Assembly: GCA_012845835.1 (NCBI GenBank)
Contig: JABAKD010000019.1
Location: 4,569,994-4,633,993 of the forward strand
Direction: 5' to 3'
Source: Undaria pinnatifida
Taxonomy: Eukaryota > Sar > Phaeophyceae > Laminariales > Alariaceae
Length of the DNA stretch: 64,000 nt
Positions 58,551 to 64,000 of the stretch are shown here, one piece after another. Numbering within the stretch: the first letter of the stretch is position 1; each line of letters opens with the position of its first letter. The notes beneath the pieces are model-generated. The model made no database searches. It worked only from the letters and a program-made list of their open reading frames with translations, and was not told where the DNA came from. Made by a program: the position numbers and the translations under genes.

Positions 58551-59300
58551 ATTTAGAAAAAAAAAATACACTCCAGAGCCGTGAGATCGAAGATTTTGTC
58601 GAAGCTCATATTTGCAAGCGGTGAGTTATACTTCGATAGCGCGTATCACTGGGTGTGTGTCCTCATTAAGGGTATAGGTATGCGACTCCCCTTGGAACTA
58701 AAGTGTAGCTTGTACCAGGGTCAACAGGGTGATGTGTATCAGTCTGTTCGCGGGAACTATTAAACCCGTTTCTGAGGGGGATAAAATCTGACAGCTGTGG
58801 AAGAAAATGCATCAGTATATCGAGCGTATGCTGTAAGTCACATAACCGGTGAGGGGAGGGCGGAGTTGTTACGGGCCCGGCGGTCTGGGTTTGATCAAGA
58901 GGGAGCGGGGGGGGGGGGCAGCGCGCAACTTAACCTGTGCGCGGAAACTAAAAGTCCTTTAAGGGAGCAAATCTGACAGCTGTGGAAAATATATATATAT
59001 ATTTTAGGTGGGGTTTTTGAACAAGAGAGCGGGGGGGAGAAATTAAAGGGGGGGGGGGATGAACTGGAGCTACGGCATGGACGGCTAGAAATATAACGAG
59101 GTGATATCAGCTGCCTCGTAGTATTTCTTACTACGGCAGAGTTTGGTTTTAGGTGGGGCGTTTAAACGAGAGTTATCGAGGGGGGACGGAGGACTGGCGG
59201 GACAATATAATATGTGCGCGGGCGCGGAACCTGAAAATCTTTCAAAGGGACAAATCTGACGGTTGTAGAAGGAATGCATCAATCAGTTTATATCACCTGT
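58551..59300 (-). repeat. Modular C/G-run dispersed repeat, copy F, with three modules
   Basis: It starts with AAAAAAATACACTCCAGAGCC and includes GTCCTCATTAAGGGTATAGG, GACTCCCCTTGGAACTAAAG, AAACCCGTTTCTGAGGGGG and CACATAACCGGTGAGGGG, then a G-run at 58908. The internal module recurs in shortened form at about 58935-58990 (CTGTGCGCGGAAACTAAAAG...ATCTGACAGCTGTGG) and about 59210-59295 (GCGCGGAACCTGAAAATC...ATCTGACGGTTGTAGAAGG). This shows that modules can be multiplied within one copy. Confidence 0.65.
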
Positions 59301-62300
59301 CTGGTATTGTTGACTATTCTAGCAGTTTTTTTGTTGGGTGCGTTATACAAACAATTTTTGGGTGTGGTATACAATGTGTTTAAGCCTCGTGGTGTGTAAT
59401 TGTACATGGATCGCAATATTATAGAATGCTCCAATCGATAGGTGTCAGATATATACCACACATCGAGCCACATCAGCGCCAGCAACATTTCTCAGAGCAG
59501 AACTGGCTATAATACCGCATAGGGTCTGATGTATAGTTTATAGGTGTAATGCCTTGCCAAGGAACGTATTTTCGGCGATTGTAGCGGGTCAGGTCTCATG
59601 ATGACCAACAAAATACAAACACCGTGCGAAGTGTGAAACGATGAACAGTATATGATCGATCAGTCCTTACGTATCTCTCCCTTCATCAGAATCTAGATAT
59701 CGATTGATGTGCAAACATCAAGTTTATGAGTTTTTTTTCTTATCGAACGCAAACGTTGGCGGATGTTGGCGTATGGGTAACCTAACAAACGCGCGAGTCA
59801 TCCCATGCACTATGAGTGGAGCAGATTCTGAAAAGTTTCGCACGAAGAGCTCGATATCTCACGAGATAACTGAAACTCAGAAAACACTCGTTCACACGCA
59901 ATCCGACCAACATTTCTATGCCCTTGTCCGACAACGAATATACTCGTACGACGATCGTGACATGCTAACCGATAGTTACTTGCAGAGATCAATCGAAAAC
60001 AGACCTTGGCCAACCAAAATAACCCTATCTTAGCATCGCTCGCACGGAATTGAAAAGGACACACAGGAGTGGCAGATGTTAGCACAGCATTAGGTACCCA
60101 CAGTTAAGGGCAACCCGTGACAAGGCCAACCCCGGCGCCTTTGACCCTTCTAGAACTCCACCCGAAATTCATTGGGGTCCACATAATTGAAAGTAGTCTG
60201 AATTGATTGAAACGGTGAAAGGGTTGTGATCTACAGTGGGCTACGCATGGCCTTTATAGTCGCGAGACATGCCCAGTTGACTGCTCTTAACTCCCGAATG
60301 CTCTTAGTGGAATTACGTGTCTTTTAACTCGAGGTGCTCACTACCGTATTGCGTTCAAGCGTACCACCCCGCCGCCGTCGGCTCGGTTGGAGTAGCGACT
60401 ACGTAGTACGGGTGTGCGTAGACTGAACACTGGTTTTCTGCAGCTCCTGTTCTTATGAGGCATGGTCTCAAGTTCTGTGACGAAACGTAATGTCGGTTGA
60501 CATAAAGAATAGTCTACATACCAATATTCCGTATTATTTGTACCAGTCCTGCAGATTGAAATTCCCTGCTCGTCTTGTCGTTGCTGTGTGGAAGTTCTTG
60601 GAACCGTGTCCCGGCATATGTGTCGCGTGTCCCGGCATATACGTGTCGCAGAAAGGTAAGTGTTCTGCCTGAATTTTCTGACACTGTAGAGCCATGATGA
60701 TAAGTAACTTGAATGTTCGAGCATAACCAGTGACACAGCGAAGCCTGGCGCCGGAAGCGTGTGGCGAATAAAAAATGGTTTTGCAGGAACACTGCGGGAC
60801 ACAAAATACAAATATTGGATCAGGCTCGAAACTCCACAATCTGCTACTGCTGTGCTAGTAGTTGTTGTGCCCCGGAAGATATGGTAGAGGTCAACGTACG
60901 TAAGGGTACAGTAATAGAGTGTTTGACACTTCGTGCGTTCTGAGGACTACTGTTTCACCTAGGGGCGGCGTCAGTACACCACGCGAGTGTCGTTTCGTTT
61001 ATTTCGCAAGGATATTGCATTTTTCTTTTTGTCCATCCTATTTATTATCCTCGCACTACTCTTGCGCTCCCAAACAGTAGTAACTGAGACCCGGGGTCAC
61101 ACAGCGAGCCTTCCTCCTCTCTTTGCATCACTGCTGTGCGTGCATCTCTTTCGTCATTCGTGGACTCGCGTCGAACCATAATCGTTTTTCCTAGTTGCAC
61201 GCTATTTGCACTTCAAACATATTGCCGTCGTCCTATTAATAGGTGTATGCATACTTTCCGTTTTGACCCAGCCGAATGCGCACGTCACACAGTACCAAAG
61301 CGCATCCAGATGTTGGTGCAAAAGCGTATTTTACAGCTGGTATTTTACGGTGTGCCCGTGAATGACTGTCGATACCTCCGCTGGCCGAAGATTTTGAACA
61401 GGAAATAAATGCTGTGTCAGGGCCGAAGCAAATACCAAGCGGTGGCTGACAAATCGTACTCGTCTTTTGGTTTACGAGGACAAACGGTTGTTCTGCTGGT
61501 CATCAGGTCAAAATGTGGGTGTATTCGGGCGTACTGATCGAATGCTCACCGTTGAAGGGCCATCATCCGAGAGTTGAAGAACGCAGTTCTCGAGTTCAAG
61601 GGGGTGTCTGCAAATCGCAACACCACTGTGAACCGGCCCGAGGGCAGCGCAGGGGTGAAATCGGGTGTCTTGATTCGATTACGCAAACTTTGTGTGCGCA
61701 GTGAGGTCTGCGAGTGTGGGTCTCTCGCTGCGATGGTGCGAGTGGTGATGACGATTAAGGGACTAGAAGACCGTTGGTTGGGGCTGCAGGCGGGATAAAC
61801 ATACGCAGGTCTAGACTACACATGTACTGCCGAAAACATTCAAGTGATGTAGACTACACAAACTAGGAGTGGGTTCGATGGTATCCCATGCTCCAATACT
61901 CTTGTTTAGTGTCATAAGACATCGTATAATTCTTTGTGTGTATATCGCATCCTCTAGATAGACTACATTTTACCCATTTTTTTCGGCAGAAAGAAAACAA
62001 GCGTGACAGGAAATGGTTCAGATTCCTGATGTAGCACGTACTATTCAGGGAGAAGTTTCGTCAGAACATACATAGACTAGACCATGGCTCTTTCAATCTG
62101 ATGACTGTTTATCCGGCTCTCTAATCGCCGTGCACTACTGTTTGTCGTGCATCTCGAACTGGCGGTTTAATTTTTGGCGGATAGACACTAACATTGCGTT
62201 GTACACAACAAACCCAAGATAGACACAATTATAAACCTGGTACCAGGAGATGCGGTAGATCTCCAAACAGACTCGAACACTACAGAACAACCGAATGGCG

Positions 62301-63475
62301 CGCGCAGAAAAAACATCATTCAACGTACTACCTTGGTACTGCTGCAATTGTGTAAATATTTGACGTTGATACAGCAGTAGATTTTCTGCGGGGTGTCCTT
62401 AGATAGCCAGTTCGTGACTACGAAAAATACGTTGACTGATGTGTAATGCACCTCTAACCCCGTAGAATAGAGCGTGCACGCTGTATTTATTTTCACCGTT
62501 TCGTCGAGTAGAGAGTGGGAAGTGTTGTGGTTTGGTACCAGAATTATGTATACCAACCTCTCGAATGGTTGCCCTCACCTGTTGGTCACACATACGGCCC
62601 GTTTTGTTCGTGACTGACAATGGCTCTTTCTCTTTATTTTCCCTGGTATTCACGTTGTTCGTAGCAGCAGAGATTGATACAAGCGTGTATATCTAAGGGT
62701 TCTCCTGTGGTCTAGACTATTGGGGTGGAGCAGCACACACTAGCAACAACAGGAGAGATGCTAGATGCCGTGTCACTGGTAGGTTGAGAGATAGATGCGG
62801 CGTGTAATTAAAGTCTAGGTTCTCGCCCAGAGTCTAATGCAGTACTAGACGACAGCAGTAGTAGTATACACTAGTCACAGGGCTACCCCTCCTTGCACGA
62901 CGCACTTGCATATAATAACGTGCACGACTTGAACCCCCTCCAGAACCACAGACCCAAAAACCCATTTCGACACTTCAAACAGCGGCGTAAACACCACAGC
63001 GTAAAACCAGCGCACCAGGCCACACACAGCACGCACAAAAGCAGACAACACAGCAGACCACACAGCAGACACGAAGACCACACAGCAGGCATGTCCCTGA
63101 TGGATTTTGCCGGGAGAATGGTGGTGCATTCAGGGAGTAACACCCGTGCCGTCGATGTAGAGAGGGTGCGTACACGTGTATGAGCAATTTTACGGCAGGC
63201 GGTGCGTGTGTTTGCCCTCTCACTCGAATTTTACTCGCGATTACTTATTGCTGTGTGGTGCCGACATGATGAAGCACTCGAAAATAGTCGTGCTCACGTA
63301 CTCGCTTTCGCGTACGACGCGTACGAGGAGTAGAATCGTAGACGTTCGTAAAAGGAAGGGGGCAGCACCACCCACACTCGGACTCGGCGTGATTTCTTAT
63401 CTGAGAGCAAGGGAGTTGAAATCTAAATCTACGAGATTTCAGCAGTCAAGCAGGCATAATAAAACAAATAAGAAA
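59301..63475. other. Gene-poor stretch
   Basis: No gene is recognised. A short duplication GTGTCCCGGCATATGTGTCGC / GTGTCCCGGCATATACGTGTCGC lies at 60606-60650. The motif TAGACTACA recurs at about 61812, 61850 and 61960. ORFs are short and overlap on both strands. Confidence 0.3.
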
Positions 63476-63990
63476 CTCGCCGCCGTAAGGAGAGGATACG
63501 GCACGCGCACATGGTCCTACCACAGTAGTAGCGCTTGGCTCTTCGCATGTTGATCAGATTCTGCTGCTGCCTGTCAATTAATTGCGATCTGCCAATAAAA
63601 TTAAAAACAGGAAAAATTCTCGTTAAAAAACTGCCTACTGCGGTGGACGTAAATGTATAAGGATGGGCTGGTTGGTATCCAAATTACCAGGTACTACTAC
63701 AGTTTTAAAGGTTCCTATGTACAGCAGAAACGTGTGGCATGGTGGGGGTGACAAATGTCGGGATCCGACGCAAGCAACTCGCCGCAGCATAGCGAGGACA
63801 CGCCGCGCGCACATGAATGGTGTTGTCTACCGCTGCTGCTGTGCGGCAGGGTTGTAGCGTTGTGCTCTCCGCATGCTGTCTGCTGTCTGTCATCTGCGAT
63901 CTTACATAAATGGTGTTGCCTACCCCTGCTGCAGTGCGGCAGTACTGTAGCGTTGTGCTCTCTCGGTATGGCACAATTTCATCTACGAAG
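63476..63990. repeat. Diverged repeats at the right window edge
   Basis: A segment CTCGCCG..GAGGA..CGGCACGCGCACATGG (63476-63590) is echoed at 63776-63895. The block AATGGTGTTG(T/C)CTACC...TGCTG...GCGGCAG..TGTAGCGTTGTGCTCTC appears at 63813-63872 and again at 63909-63963. The array may continue beyond the window. Confidence 0.5.
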
Positions 63991-64000
63991 TACACCAACC

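Overview
The window looks like nuclear DNA of a eukaryote, most consistent with a brown alga or a close stramenopile relative. Protein-coding matter is sparse and split by GT-AG introns. The recognisable proteins are intracellular ankyrin repeats with GC[PR]W corners and secreted beta-helix proteins of the 'polymorphic outer membrane' type. Everything else that can be recognised is transposon or repeat. The taxon is an inference from protein flavour, because no rRNA, organelle or marker gene is present. There are no bacterial operons, Shine-Dalgarno sites, CRISPR arrays or recognisable tRNA genes.

Layout, left half: 1-2084 is a decayed DIRS/Ngaro-order tyrosine-recombinase retrotransposon (end of RNase H, then recombinase), followed by a small repeat-rich 3' region. 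2686-5355 is a truncated Ty1/copia element on the minus strand with its 5' LTR. 5356-11640 holds only weak ORFs and low-complexity DNA. At 11640-12165 and 19730-20255 lie two copies of a modular C/G-run repeat. A 360-bp (CAGA)n microsatellite at 12690-13051 precedes a beta-helix protein gene (13273-14325).

Centre: the best-defined object is an 11.0-kb Mutator-like DNA transposon (MULE) at 22853-33854. It has about 174-bp terminal inverted repeats and a 9-11 bp target duplication, and it sits inside one unit of a roughly 325-bp tandem satellite whose array resumes at 33855 and runs to about 39400. Between its ends it carries, on the minus strand, an intron-containing MULE transposase (D, D and E motifs plus a CxC...CxH SWIM finger) and, on the plus strand, a decaying ankyrin-repeat gene. 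A small MITE-like insertion (about 36832-37098) interrupts the satellite.

Right half: a second copia relative lies on the plus strand (41521-45900) with a 3' LTR but no visible reverse transcriptase. A 28-bp minisatellite follows at 47379-47630. A frameshifted paralogue of the 13-kb beta-helix gene is on the minus strand (48256-49478). Four more copies of the C/G-run repeat lie at 50.7, 52.3, 55.6 and 58.6 kb, in the opposite orientation to the two left copies. The rest of 53-64 kb has no recognisable genes.

Biologically this is a transposon graveyard with at least one element, the MULE, whose structure is still close to complete. The most useful leads are that MULE with its ankyrin cargo, the uncharacterised modular C/G-run repeat family, and the 325-bp satellite it all sits around.
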